The position numbers and the translations under genes were made by a program. Below, piece by piece: positions 1-7,363 of a stretch of 64,000 nt of DNA. The notes below the pieces were generated by a model that ran no database searches, was not told the DNA's origin, and saw only the letters and a list, made by a program, of their open reading frames with translations. The DNA is from Deltaproteobacteria bacterium (GTDB lineage Bacteria > Myxococcota_A > UBA9160 > UBA4427), in contig JADJOR010000020.1 of NCBI GenBank assembly GCA_016713665.1, positions 57,854 to 121,853 on the forward strand, written 5' to 3'. The stretch's first letter is position 1. The number at the start of each line of letters is the position of its first letter.

Positions 1-139
1 CGAACGCAATCCCGCGGTCGAGGGTCTGCCAGCCCCGCTCGAGCGCGTGGGTCGAATCGCGCAGGTCGCGGCGCAGCCGCTCGCTCCGCAACACCAGCTG
101 CTCCCTCCGCGCGGCGAGCTGCTTCGCGCGTGCGCTCAT
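1..139 (-). CDS. YqjK-like small protein, 3' end beyond the window
   Basis: Only the first 46 codons are visible. The start is an ATG whose last bases overlap the stop of the upstream holin-like gene (ATGA overlap), so the two are probably translationally coupled. The visible peptide starts MSARAKQLAARREQLVLRSE and is rich in Arg, Leu and Glu, as expected of a short amphipathic helical protein. In enterobacteria the order yqjD-yqjE-yqjK is conserved, and this is the third gene of that order here. The assignment rests on that order plus composition; the similarity itself is weak. Function of the family is unknown beyond a link to membrane or ribosome association in stationary phase. Confidence 0.55.
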   Translation of the reverse strand, partial: MSARAKQLAARREQLVLRSERLRRDLRDSTHALERGWQTLDRGIAF

Positions 140-522
140 CGCTCGCTTCCCAGCGCCCGCGCGTCGCGCTCGAGCTCGCCGATCGTCGCAGACAGGAACC
201 GCGGCCGCGTGCGCAGCCGGTAGCGCACGACGAGGCCTGCGGCGATCGCGACGAGGGCGAAGAGCAGCGCCACGAGCCCGGCGGCCAGCAGGCGGTGACC
301 ATCCCAGAACGCGATCACGATCGTGAGCGCGATCATCAGCACCGCGAGCGCGCCGCAGAAGAGGCCCACGATCGTCCAGATCACGAGGCCGGCGAGGCGC
401 CCGCCTTCCTGCTCGAGCTCGACCGTGACGAGCTCGAGCCGTGTGTGGGCGAGGGTGACGAGCGTCGCGAGCATCGCACGCAGCGAATCGAACAAGCCGC
501 TTCCGTCGCGCAGCGCCGACAT
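136..522 (-). CDS. Phage holin superfamily / YqjE-like membrane protein
   Basis: 128 aa. A short amphipathic N-terminus with a helix ending TLAHTRLELVTVELEQEGGR (about residues 20-41) precedes two strongly hydrophobic segments (about 45-70 and 78-100), and the C-terminus is basic. This is the layout of the Actinobacterial Holin-X / YqjE group: small inner-membrane proteins with two transmembrane helices and no proven lytic role. It lies 6 bp downstream of the DUF883 gene and overlaps the next gene by 4 bp, so all three form one operon read leftwards. Which process they serve cannot be read from the sequence; in other Gram-negatives this trio is linked to stationary phase and envelope stress. 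Confidence 0.8.
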   Translation of the reverse strand: MSALRDGSGLFDSLRAMLATLVTLAHTRLELVTVELEQEGGRLAGLVIWTIVGLFCGALAVLMIALTIVIAFWDGHRLLAAGLVALLFALVAIAAGLVVRYRLRTRPRFLSATIGELERDARALGSER

Positions 523-528
523 CGTCGT

Positions 529-831
529 TCAGCGTCGACCGATCAGGACGCCGAGCACCAGGCCGACCGCGGCGGCGATGCCGATCGATTGCCAGGGGTT
601 CGCGTGGACGTAGACGTCGGCGTCGCCGAGCGCGGCCTTTGCATGCACCTTCAGCTCGTCCTCGATCGACTCGAGCCGGGCTCGTGCCTGATCGAGCGAC
701 TCGCCCGCCCGAGCCCGCGCCTCCCGAACTCCGGCGCCGGCCGTTTCCGCGGTCGCCGCCATCAGCGCCTCGGCGTCGGCGATCACGGTGCGCAGATCAT
801 CCATCAACTTCTGGGTGCTGGCTTCGTGCAT
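529..831 (-). CDS. DUF883 family protein (YqjD/ElaB-like), C-tail membrane anchored
   Basis: 100 aa. An N-terminal helical, heptad-like region (about residues 5-70; Ala/Glu/Arg rich) is followed by ANPWQSIGIAAAVGLVLGVL and a terminal GRR. The PW-(Q/K)-S-(I/V)-(G/A)-x-A-A motif and Gly-rich tail helix are the signature of DUF883 proteins, which in E. coli (YqjD, ElaB) bind ribosomes and tether them to the inner membrane in stationary phase. The ATG at 831 is chosen because it has an AGGAGA box 7 bp upstream; the longer open frame has no such site. First gene of the leftward trio. Confidence 0.85.
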   Translation of the reverse strand: MHEASTQKLMDDLRTVIADAEALMAATAETAGAGVREARARAGESLDQARARLESIEDELKVHAKAALGDADVYVHANPWQSIGIAAAVGLVLGVLIGRR

Positions 832-1031
832 GGCGTTCTCCTGGCCGATGGCCTCGGCTCGGCGCGCGCGGCGCGGGCCGTCGCGATTGGGGATGAGCCA
901 GCGTAGCCAGGGGCGGTGCGGTGTGCCGGAGCCCGGCTCGCATCGAAGCCCCGTCGAGTCCGTGCTGGCCTTCCATCCAGGACTGGGTGGAAATTCCCTG
1001 GCTCGCGCGAGCTCGACTCGAGAACGGCGGA

Positions 1032-1070
1032 AAGGCCGCACGGATTCCGGTCCGTGCGGCCTTCGCTTTT
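1032..1070. terminator. Strong 13-bp hairpin terminator
   Basis: A perfect 13-bp inverted repeat (1032-1044 and 1051-1063, AAGGCCGCACGGA and its complement) with a 6-nt loop is followed on the plus strand by CGCTTTT. It lies downstream of the leftward DUF3604 gene (stop at 1101) and upstream of the leftward DUF883 gene, so it should end DUF3604 transcription and insulate the next operon. The T-run is on the plus-strand side, so efficiency in the leftward direction is less certain. Confidence 0.75.
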
Positions 1071-1100
1071 CGAGGCGGAGCGCGTCCGAGCCCGACCCGC

Positions 1101-4100
1101 CTACTTCGAGACCGTCATGAGCTTCGAGGTCCCCGTCACGGCCGTGATGCCGAGGGTCGGCGTCGTGGTCGTCGTCCCGCTCGTCGGGCTCGTCTGGAGC
1201 GTCGTCGAGAAGGCGCCGACGGTGCCGAGCGTCGGGTTCGTGGTCGGCCCGGTCGAGCCTCCACCGGCGCCGCCACTCGCGCCGCCGTCGGTGGCGAGGA
1301 GGTCGGTGACCCCGGCCGTCGTATCGGCCTGGATGCAGGAGAGCGGGGTCGTGCACGGCTCGATGTTCACCCAGACGGGATTCGAGTACGCGCTGCGGCG
1401 CACGCACTGGGGTCGCGGATCGTCGGGCAAGGGCGCATCGAGGCACAACGCAGCGGAGTCGGGCGCCACGGCATTGCGGACCGTGGCGCGGACGAACATG
1501 CGATCCGGTCGGGTCGCCTTCTGGAACTCGCGGCGGATGCAGGGCGGCGGCGGGTTGTCGACGACCCCGTTCAAGAGATCCTCAAGGGTCCTGTCGAGCG
1601 ACTTCTTCAGGTACACGACCGTCCCCGTGGACCCGCCGGTCGTGCCGCCCGTCGTCGTGCCCGTCGTCGTCTTCGCGGCCGCGGCGACGCTCGTCCGGCT
1701 CGCGAGGGTCGTCGTCGTCCCCGTGAGCGCCTTCGTCGTCGTGCTCGTCGTCTTCGCCGGGACGGGCTCCGAGTGGATGCAGGCGCCGGTGCCGACCGGG
1801 TATTGCGCCGGATCGATCGTGACGACGTACTGGCCGGCGTAGGCCTGGGCCGGGGTCGGTCGCACGAAGAGCGCGTTCTGCGGGTTCGGATCGTACCAGT
1901 AGGGCATGTTCGGCGTCTCGACGAAGACCTTCCCCGTACCGGGCTGGATGTAGCTGTTGTCGAAGTTGGCGATCGGGAGGTCCCAGGCGCGCGTGTAGAT
2001 CATGCCCTCGCTGACCGCCGCGGCCCAAACGCCGACCATGAGATCGATCTCCTCGACCGGCGCGAACTCCGGCGACGACTTCCACTCGACGATGATCTGG
2101 AAGGGACCGTCGTGGACCTGCTTGTACACGCTGCCCATCGGCACGTCGGAGCCGTCGACCACGCCGTTCTTGTTGACGTCGACCATCACGCGCACCGCCG
2201 GGCCGTTGGTGATCGAGAAGTTGCCGCTGCGCAGTCCATCGACGACCTGCGTCTGCGAGACGGGGCGCCCCGTGCCCGAGCCGTTCGTGATCGGCGCGCC
2301 GGCCGGGACTCCCACGTGGACGAGGTTGCGCGGCTTGCCGATCGCGGTCGAGGTCACGTTCTCGGTCCCGAAGAAGTAGCCCTCGCGGCGATAGTTGAAG
2401 TCGCCGTGGGCATCGGAGCCGCCCGCAGCGAAGATCCGCCGCGGCTGGCCCGCGGGCAGCCAGGAGAGCGAGGCCGTCCGGGCCTTGTCGAGCCCGCGCA
2501 GCTGCAGGAGGTCCCACTTCTGGAAGTCGCTGAAATGGAAGGGCTGATGCTGGTCCTCCCAGAGCGGCGACGGGAAGGGCGACGCATCGTTGGCCTTGGC
2601 CGTGAAGGCCGAGTCTTCGTTCCAGATCTGGAGGCCGAGGACGTAGGGCGAGTCGAACGCGTCGTTGAGCTGGGCCGACGTGTAGGAGATGAGGTCCGGA
2701 CCGAGGCTCCCCATGCCCTCGCCGCGGCCCTGCGCGAAGGGATGCGCCAGGAACACATAACCCTTCTGGCGCTGGGCGAGCTCGACGTTCAGGATCTCGC
2801 CGAGCCGCCGCGTGCCGCCGCCGTACTTGCTGGTGTTGCTCGCGATGAACGCGCCCTTGCGCTGGCCGTCGACCGGGAGATGGAGCAGGTGCTGGCGGGC
2901 GTAGAAGCGATTCGAGAGCAGATTGCCGCCGGCCGGTCCCTGCACGTCGAAGAGGAGCTCGCGGCCATCGGGCTGCGGGTTCGACATCGACGGACACCAA
3001 CCCTGAATCGGGAACAAGGTCTGCTGGTCGAGGGCGCGCAGGATCTCGGGGACGTTCATGCAGAAGAAGTAGGAGCTCGTCTCGCCGGGAAGCGTCTCGG
3101 GGACGATGTCGACTTCGGCGCCGAGGAAGAGCTGCGGAGCCACGAGGTCGAATCCGTTGCCCGCGCTGCGGGGATGGGAGGTGACCTGGCGATTGGCGCC
3201 GAATGGGCCGTTCAGGAGATCGATGCCGAACGCGAAGCGATCCGGGCTCATGTCGCGCAGGCCGCGAGTCAGGGGCTGGACGAGCTCGTCGGTGAAGATC
3301 GGGCGCGCCGAGCCGATCTGCGGGCTGTTCGAGGCGTGGTCCGTCGCGAAGGCGAAGTCGAGCCCCAGCGCGCCCATCGCCTGCACGGTCCCGCGATAGG
3401 AGTATCCCGACTCGCCGTCGTTGTCCGTTCCCTGCGAGTGGTAGTGGAGATCGCCATAGCTCCACTCCGAATCGAATTTCGGCAGCGGCTCCTCGCCGAG
3501 ATGGACCGTCAGGATGCGCTGATAGTTCTGGATCGCGGCGACGCCGTTGCGCACCGTCGTCACGCGCAGCACCGTCCGCAGCCGCACGTCCCGACCGGGT
3601 GTCGCGCTCGACGGTGTGTACAGGGCCGTGAGATGCCACTCGCTCGTGGTCCGAAGCGGCGCGAAGGCCGAGCAGTCCTGACCCTGCCATCGCCGGCAGA
3701 GGGAGTAGGCGGGGCGCGCGGGCGGCGTCGTCCCGACTTCGGGGCCCGATTGCGTTGGGTCGTGCTGCCAGAGTCCGATGGTGCGCTCGACCTCGTGGAT
3801 GTTCGCGAGGGTGAAGGTCTGGCGGCGCACGAACTGGCCGTTGATCTCTTCGTCGATGCCGAGCCACTCGAAGCGATCGAGAGTCAGGACCGGCGGCAGC
3901 TCGCCGTGGGGCACGACGTCGACCCCGAACCATCCGAGGATCTCGTCGATCGGACCCATCAGCGCGTCGATCGGCCCTTCGAGATAGGCGAAGACCACCT
4001 GCATGGCCGGATAGCCCTGCATCACCGAGATGATCTGCTGCAATCGCCGATCGTGGGCGGTCCTCGGTTGGTCCGCGTCGTGGATGCTGACCTGGATCGG

Positions 4101-4319
4101 GATCGCACCGTACTGCTTGTTCGCGCCGCGGGGCTCCATGCGCCAGGGGGCGTCCATCTCGAGCTCGAAGTCGCCGGTCCGCTGCGACATGGCGCGGGCC
4201 GAGTCCGGGGCGACGAACGGGAGCAGGAGCGCGAGCAGGGCCGCCGCTGCGCGGCGCAGGCAGCCGGATCGGCGAAGGATTGCACGGGCGAGGGTCGCGG
4301 GGCGAAGGAGTCGTTGCAT
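1101..4319 (-). CDS. Exported DUF3604 family protein (PHP-like metallohydrolase fold)
   Basis: 1072 aa. A typical Sec signal peptide (about residues 1-43, with LLALLLPF and an SARA cleavage site) is followed by the DUF3604 region. Three metal-site-like motifs of the PHP superfamily are visible: GDLHYHS near residue 291, ATDHAS near 327 and GGSDAHGD near 636. Family members are large, mostly uncharacterised periplasmic or outer-membrane proteins in marine and soil bacteria. The last 250 residues are unusual: long Thr/Gly/Ser stretches encoded by GTCGTC-type repeats (about 1150-1770). They are low-complexity, perhaps a linker. Start chosen for GGAAG 8 bp upstream. Substrate unknown; the metal sites suggest a phosphoesterase or related hydrolase, which is inference. 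Confidence 0.85.
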   Translation of the reverse strand: MQRLLRPATLARAILRRSGCLRRAAAALLALLLPFVAPDSARAMSQRTGDFELEMDAPWRMEPRGANKQYGAIPIQVSIHDADQPRTAHDRRLQQIISVMQGYPAMQVVFAYLEGPIDALMGPIDEILGWFGVDVVPHGELPPVLTLDRFEWLGIDEEINGQFVRRQTFTLANIHEVERTIGLWQHDPTQSGPEVGTTPPARPAYSLCRRWQGQDCSAFAPLRTTSEWHLTALYTPSSATPGRDVRLRTVLRVTTVRNGVAAIQNYQRILTVHLGEEPLPKFDSEWSYGDLHYHSQGTDNDGESGYSYRGTVQAMGALGLDFAFATDHASNSPQIGSARPIFTDELVQPLTRGLRDMSPDRFAFGIDLLNGPFGANRQVTSHPRSAGNGFDLVAPQLFLGAEVDIVPETLPGETSSYFFCMNVPEILRALDQQTLFPIQGWCPSMSNPQPDGRELLFDVQGPAGGNLLSNRFYARQHLLHLPVDGQRKGAFIASNTSKYGGGTRRLGEILNVELAQRQKGYVFLAHPFAQGRGEGMGSLGPDLISYTSAQLNDAFDSPYVLGLQIWNEDSAFTAKANDASPFPSPLWEDQHQPFHFSDFQKWDLLQLRGLDKARTASLSWLPAGQPRRIFAAGGSDAHGDFNYRREGYFFGTENVTSTAIGKPRNLVHVGVPAGAPITNGSGTGRPVSQTQVVDGLRSGNFSITNGPAVRVMVDVNKNGVVDGSDVPMGSVYKQVHDGPFQIIVEWKSSPEFAPVEEIDLMVGVWAAAVSEGMIYTRAWDLPIANFDNSYIQPGTGKVFVETPNMPYWYDPNPQNALFVRPTPAQAYAGQYVVTIDPAQYPVGTGACIHSEPVPAKTTSTTTKALTGTTTTLASRTSVAAAAKTTTGTTTGGTTGGSTGTVVYLKKSLDRTLEDLLNGVVDNPPPPCIRREFQKATRPDRMFVRATVRNAVAPDSAALCLDAPLPDDPRPQCVRRSAYSNPVWVNIEPCTTPLSCIQADTTAGVTDLLATDGGASGGAGGGSTGPTTNPTLGTVGAFSTTLQTSPTSGTTTTTPTLGITAVTGTSKLMTVSK

Positions 4320-4431
4320 CTCGTTCTTCCTGGCTGGATTCGGGACCGGATTGGCCCGACACAGTCAGGAATCGGCGGAGGTCGAGCGATCGGCTCGCGC
4401 CCGGAGGTGGCGGAGCGCGGGAAAGCGCCCG

Positions 4432-4453
4432 TCGTGTGAAGTCCTTCACACGA
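4432..4453. promoter_or_regulatory. 22-bp perfect palindrome upstream of DUF3604 gene
   Basis: TCGTGTGAAG and its exact reverse complement are separated by 2 nt (TC). The element lies in the 154-bp gap between the end of the 4474 gene and the start of the DUF3604 gene. Its size and short central gap look like a binding site for a dimeric repressor. A hairpin with a 2-nt loop would be strained, and there is no T-run, so a terminator is less likely. No cognate regulator is visible nearby. Confidence 0.45.
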
Positions 4454-4473
4454 GGCGTTCGCGCGAACGATCC

Positions 4474-5436
4474 TCAGTAGCCGTCGAACGTCGAAGGCCG
4501 CGCCCCGATCGGGATCGCCTCGGGATAGAACTCGGCAAGGGCGTCCTTGAGGCCGGGGTCGGCGATGCGTGCGAGGTCGATCCGAAGATCGACGCCCCGC
4601 GCAGCGAGGTCCGCGTCGAAGATCCGTGCGACGTCCTCGAGGGAGAGCGTGTCCTGCTCGAGGCGCCGGCGCTCGTCCTCGGTCGGATGGATGTCGGCCT
4701 TCCAGAGCACGCTCACGCGGAATCGATCGAGGGGGGCGCGCAGCTTCACCACGCCGCGATCGCGCACGGCCCACTCGCCGCTGCCGTCGCCGACGGGGGC
4801 GAGCTCGGCGCGGGGGGTGACGCGGATCGGCTCCTTCGCGAAGGGCCCGACCGGCTCGACCTGGTGGAACATGCCGTGGTTGTCGCCGACGAGCGCGGTG
4901 TTGGCCATCGCGTCGGCGTGGCGATGGGGCGGCTTGTCCGGGCCCTCGGGCCAGTAGAGCAGGCCGCCCTCTTCGACGTCGTTCATCCACCAGATCGAGG
5001 TCGCCTGCACGATCGACCAGCGATCGAAGAGGCCCGACCAGAGCATCGCCCGCAGCAGGAACATCGGCGTGTTGGCCCGGTCGCGGCCGCGGAACTTCGG
5101 GTTGTCGGTATGCGCCGGGCCGCTCCGCTCGATCGACGTCATCAGGTTGACGTAGAGGGTATGCGGGACGACGACCTCCGCGTCGTAGAAGCGCTTCGCC
5201 GCCTCGATCACGCGGGCGTGCCAGAGAAAGAGGTCGGAGCCCGGGACCGCGAGGTCCGCATGGACCCAGTCCTTCTGGAACCAGAGCGTGCTCGTCGGGC
5301 GGTCGGCCTCGACGCCCGGCCGGAACCATCCGCCGAGGGGATGGTAGGGCGCATTGCGCTCGAGCATCCCGACGACCGCATCGAGGTCGTCGACCACGTC
5401 GTGCAGCAGGATGGGCGGGTCGGCGTAGTGGATCAT
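4474..5436 (-). CDS. Uncharacterised protein, possible 2-oxoglutarate/Fe(II) oxygenase fold
   Basis: 320 aa, no signal peptide. I do not recognise the family. A candidate metal triad is visible: HTD at residues 109-111 (in SGPAHTDNPKFRG), a distal His at 191 (GMFHQVEP), and Arg 238/240 (DRFRVSVLW) about 48 residues later. This is the HxD...H...R order and spacing of 2-oxoglutarate-dependent dioxygenases. The segment between them (WWMNDVEEGGLLYWPEG) resembles the strand and turn before the distal His in that fold. The ATG at 5436 has GAGGAGGA upstream. It sits 5' of the DUF3604 gene on the same strand but is separated from it by a palindrome, so co-transcription is uncertain. Confidence 0.5.
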   Translation of the reverse strand: MIHYADPPILLHDVVDDLDAVVGMLERNAPYHPLGGWFRPGVEADRPTSTLWFQKDWVHADLAVPGSDLFLWHARVIEAAKRFYDAEVVVPHTLYVNLMTSIERSGPAHTDNPKFRGRDRANTPMFLLRAMLWSGLFDRWSIVQATSIWWMNDVEEGGLLYWPEGPDKPPHRHADAMANTALVGDNHGMFHQVEPVGPFAKEPIRVTPRAELAPVGDGSGEWAVRDRGVVKLRAPLDRFRVSVLWKADIHPTEDERRRLEQDTLSLEDVARIFDADLAARGVDLRIDLARIADPGLKDALAEFYPEAIPIGARPSTFDGY

Positions 5437-5480
5437 GGACGGGATTCCTCCTCATCTCGGGCGTTCGGGTTCATGCCCCC

Positions 5481-6086
5481 TCAATACCGCGCCCACTCGA
5501 GACAACACGCGGCGACCCGCTGGGACGTCGTCGGGATCGACGAGAACGCATCCGTCGTGCACGCGGAGATCGCCCCCGCCGTCGAGGCGCCGGTCTGCGC
5601 GTTGGTCCAGGACGCGCCCGGACTCGAGAGCCCGGAGATGCAGACCGCGTCGCGCCACTGCTGCGGGCTGCAGAGATGGGCGCGGTAGCTGTCCCAGCAG
5701 TAGCTCGCCGCCTGATCCCAGCTGGCGACCGGTCCGTTGGCGCGGCAGAGGATGGCGTAGGGCATCTCGATCCGGGTCATGCCCACCGGACAGCTCGCGA
5801 CGTCGAGGGCGTTCGTGATCGCCGAGAAGTTGGCGTTGACCTCGTCCGCGTCGGCGATCGTTCCGTTCGTGAAGACATGCGGCAGGGCGAACGCGGCGAC
5901 CGAGAGCGGCACGACGAGCAGGATCGCCGCGGCGACGGAGCCGCGTCGGGACTTCGAGCCCGGTCGCAGGAAATAGCCGCCGGCGGCGAAGCAGCATCCC
6001 ATCAAGATCAGCAGCATGCCGACGGAGAGACCCGGGACGGCGTGGCCTCCCCAGATCAGCTCGCCCCAGTTCTCCAATCCCCACAT
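5481..6086 (-). CDS. Membrane-anchored protein with Asp/Asn 'NGT-ADADEVNANF' motif
   Basis: 201 aa from the ATG at 6086, which has a perfect AGGAGG box; the longer open frame (to 6197) lacks one. Two hydrophobic segments (about residues 14-32 and 46-65) flank a basic patch GSKSRRG. The next stretch reads FTNGTIADADEVNANFSAI, a motif I know from many secreted proteins of deltaproteobacterial lineages, where it precedes a coiled-coil or lectin-like part. The rest is Cys-rich (six Cys in the last 110 residues) and probably periplasmic, with disulfides. Function unknown. It ends 44 bp before the 4474 gene on the same strand. Confidence 0.6.
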   Translation of the reverse strand: MWGLENWGELIWGGHAVPGLSVGMLLILMGCCFAAGGYFLRPGSKSRRGSVAAAILLVVPLSVAAFALPHVFTNGTIADADEVNANFSAITNALDVASCPVGMTRIEMPYAILCRANGPVASWDQAASYCWDSYRAHLCSPQQWRDAVCISGLSSPGASWTNAQTGASTAGAISACTTDAFSSIPTTSQRVAACCLEWARY

Positions 6087-6314
6087 ATCGCCTCCTCGGG
6101 CCGCGTTCCCGGGCCACGTCCTGTCTGGAGCTCGTGTCATTCTATCCCCCGCCCCCCATTCCGTGCGCGGAAAATCGCCACGGGCGCGCCAGGTCACCGA
6201 TTGCCGGGAATCCGGGCTTTCGGGCCTTCAGGCGCTCCGAATGACATACTCGGCAGCCGCGGCGGTGCGCGGTCGACCCTCGGCACGCGATCCGGATCGC
6301 GACAGGAGTGAATC

Positions 6315-7310
6315 ATGGGACGGATGATCCGGATCGCAGGGCTGTTGCTTCTTTCCTGGACGATCGGCACGCCGGCCCGCGCCGAGCTGCCCGCCGCCGC
6401 GGCCCTGCTCGCCGATCTCGGGCTCTCGGCGGGGGAGATCGCGCAGGTCCAGGAAGGCCAGATCGTCGCGCGGAGGGTGGCTGCGACCCATGAGCGGGAC
6501 CTCGCGACCTCCTTCGCCTTTTTTGCCCCGGTCACGCCGGCGATCCTCGTCAAGGACCTTCAGCAGGGCCTCCTCCTGAAGGTCGATTCGAACACGATCG
6601 CCGGGGGAACGATCTCGGCGGCGGGGACGATCGATGATTTCAAGGGGCTCGTCCTCTCGCCGGGCGGGGCTGTGCGGGCCCGTCGATACACGGGAACCGT
6701 CGACCCGAGCCTCAACCTCTCGACCGAGGAGCGTTCGGCCTTCGGCCGGCTGCCGGTGACGGCGCCGGTCGCGGAGGTGGAGTCGCACGTCCGGCAGGCG
6801 CTCCTCGCGCGCTACCAGGCCTACCATGCGAAGGGGCTCGCGGGCATCGCACCCTTCGCGCGCGGGGCCGCGACGCGGTCCGCGGCCGACGACCTGCGCG
6901 TCTCGCTCGAGAGCCTGAAGAACCTCCAGAAGCACGCGCCGAACGCCTATGCGGCGATGCTCGGCTATCCGAAGGCTCAGCCGGCCGGCAGCGTGAGCAC
7001 CTTCAAGTGGGTCCACCTGATGGCCCACGGTGCGCCGACGATCGTGCTCGTCCACGGCCTCGTCGTTCCGGACGGCGAGGCGTTTCTCGTGATGCAGCGG
7101 CAGTACTACGTCAGCGAGGGCTTCAACGGCGAGCAGGCGGTGGCGGGCATCCTGCCGGCCCAGGGTGGCTCGATCGTGATCTACGCGAACCATACTTCGA
7201 CCGACCAGGTGGCGGGCTTCGGGGGCGGCGCGAAGCGCTCGATCGGGAGCAAGCTGATGGCCTCCGAGCTCGAGGGGATCTTCGCGAAGCTGCAGAAATC
7301 GGCGCACTGA
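6315..7310 (+). CDS. Exported protein of unknown function
   Basis: 331 aa. An N-terminal signal peptide (about residues 1-23, IRIAGLLLLSW...ARAE) indicates export. The mature part begins with a helix and then a beta-rich segment (VDSNTIAGGTISAAGTIDD). Its final third has alternating strands (TIVLVHGLVVPDGEAFLV, GSIVIYANHTSTDQVAG) and a C-terminal helix SSKL/ELEGIF-type. No catalytic motif is recognised, and VLVHG is not followed by a serine-hydrolase elbow. AGGAG lies 6 bp before the ATG. The gene is transcribed divergently from the 5481 gene across 228 bp. Confidence 0.6.
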   Translation: MGRMIRIAGLLLLSWTIGTPARAELPAAAALLADLGLSAGEIAQVQEGQIVARRVAATHERDLATSFAFFAPVTPAILVKDLQQGLLLKVDSNTIAGGTISAAGTIDDFKGLVLSPGGAVRARRYTGTVDPSLNLSTEERSAFGRLPVTAPVAEVESHVRQALLARYQAYHAKGLAGIAPFARGAATRSAADDLRVSLESLKNLQKHAPNAYAAMLGYPKAQPAGSVSTFKWVHLMAHGAPTIVLVHGLVVPDGEAFLVMQRQYYVSEGFNGEQAVAGILPAQGGSIVIYANHTSTDQVAGFGGGAKRSIGSKLMASELEGIFAKLQKSAH

Positions 7311-7328
7311 GCGCGGCATCGCGCCCGT

Positions 7329-7357
7329 TTGCAGCAGGGCGTCCGCGCGACTAGGGT
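7329..7357 (+). promoter_or_regulatory. Sigma-70-like promoter giving a near-leaderless mscK-like mRNA
   Basis: TTGCAG (7329-7334), a 17-bp spacer, then TAGGGT (7352-7357), then exactly 6 nt, then the ATG at 7364. A start site about 7 nt after the -10 box would fall on the ATG itself. No Shine-Dalgarno sequence precedes this ATG. The same geometry appears at three other genes in this window. Confidence 0.6.
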
Positions 7358-7363
7358 GGGCCG

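Noticed and set aside
1140..1780. GTCGTC-type repeats as a possible microsatellite or CRISPR-like array
   Set aside because: No constant repeat/spacer periodicity; they encode the Thr/Gly-rich tail of DUF3604 in frame.
921..4439. 1172-aa plus-strand ORF opposite DUF3604
   Set aside because: Extreme Arg/Ala/Asp composition, no domains; it mirrors a real signal-peptide protein with family motifs on the other strand. GC-rich antisense frames are long by chance.
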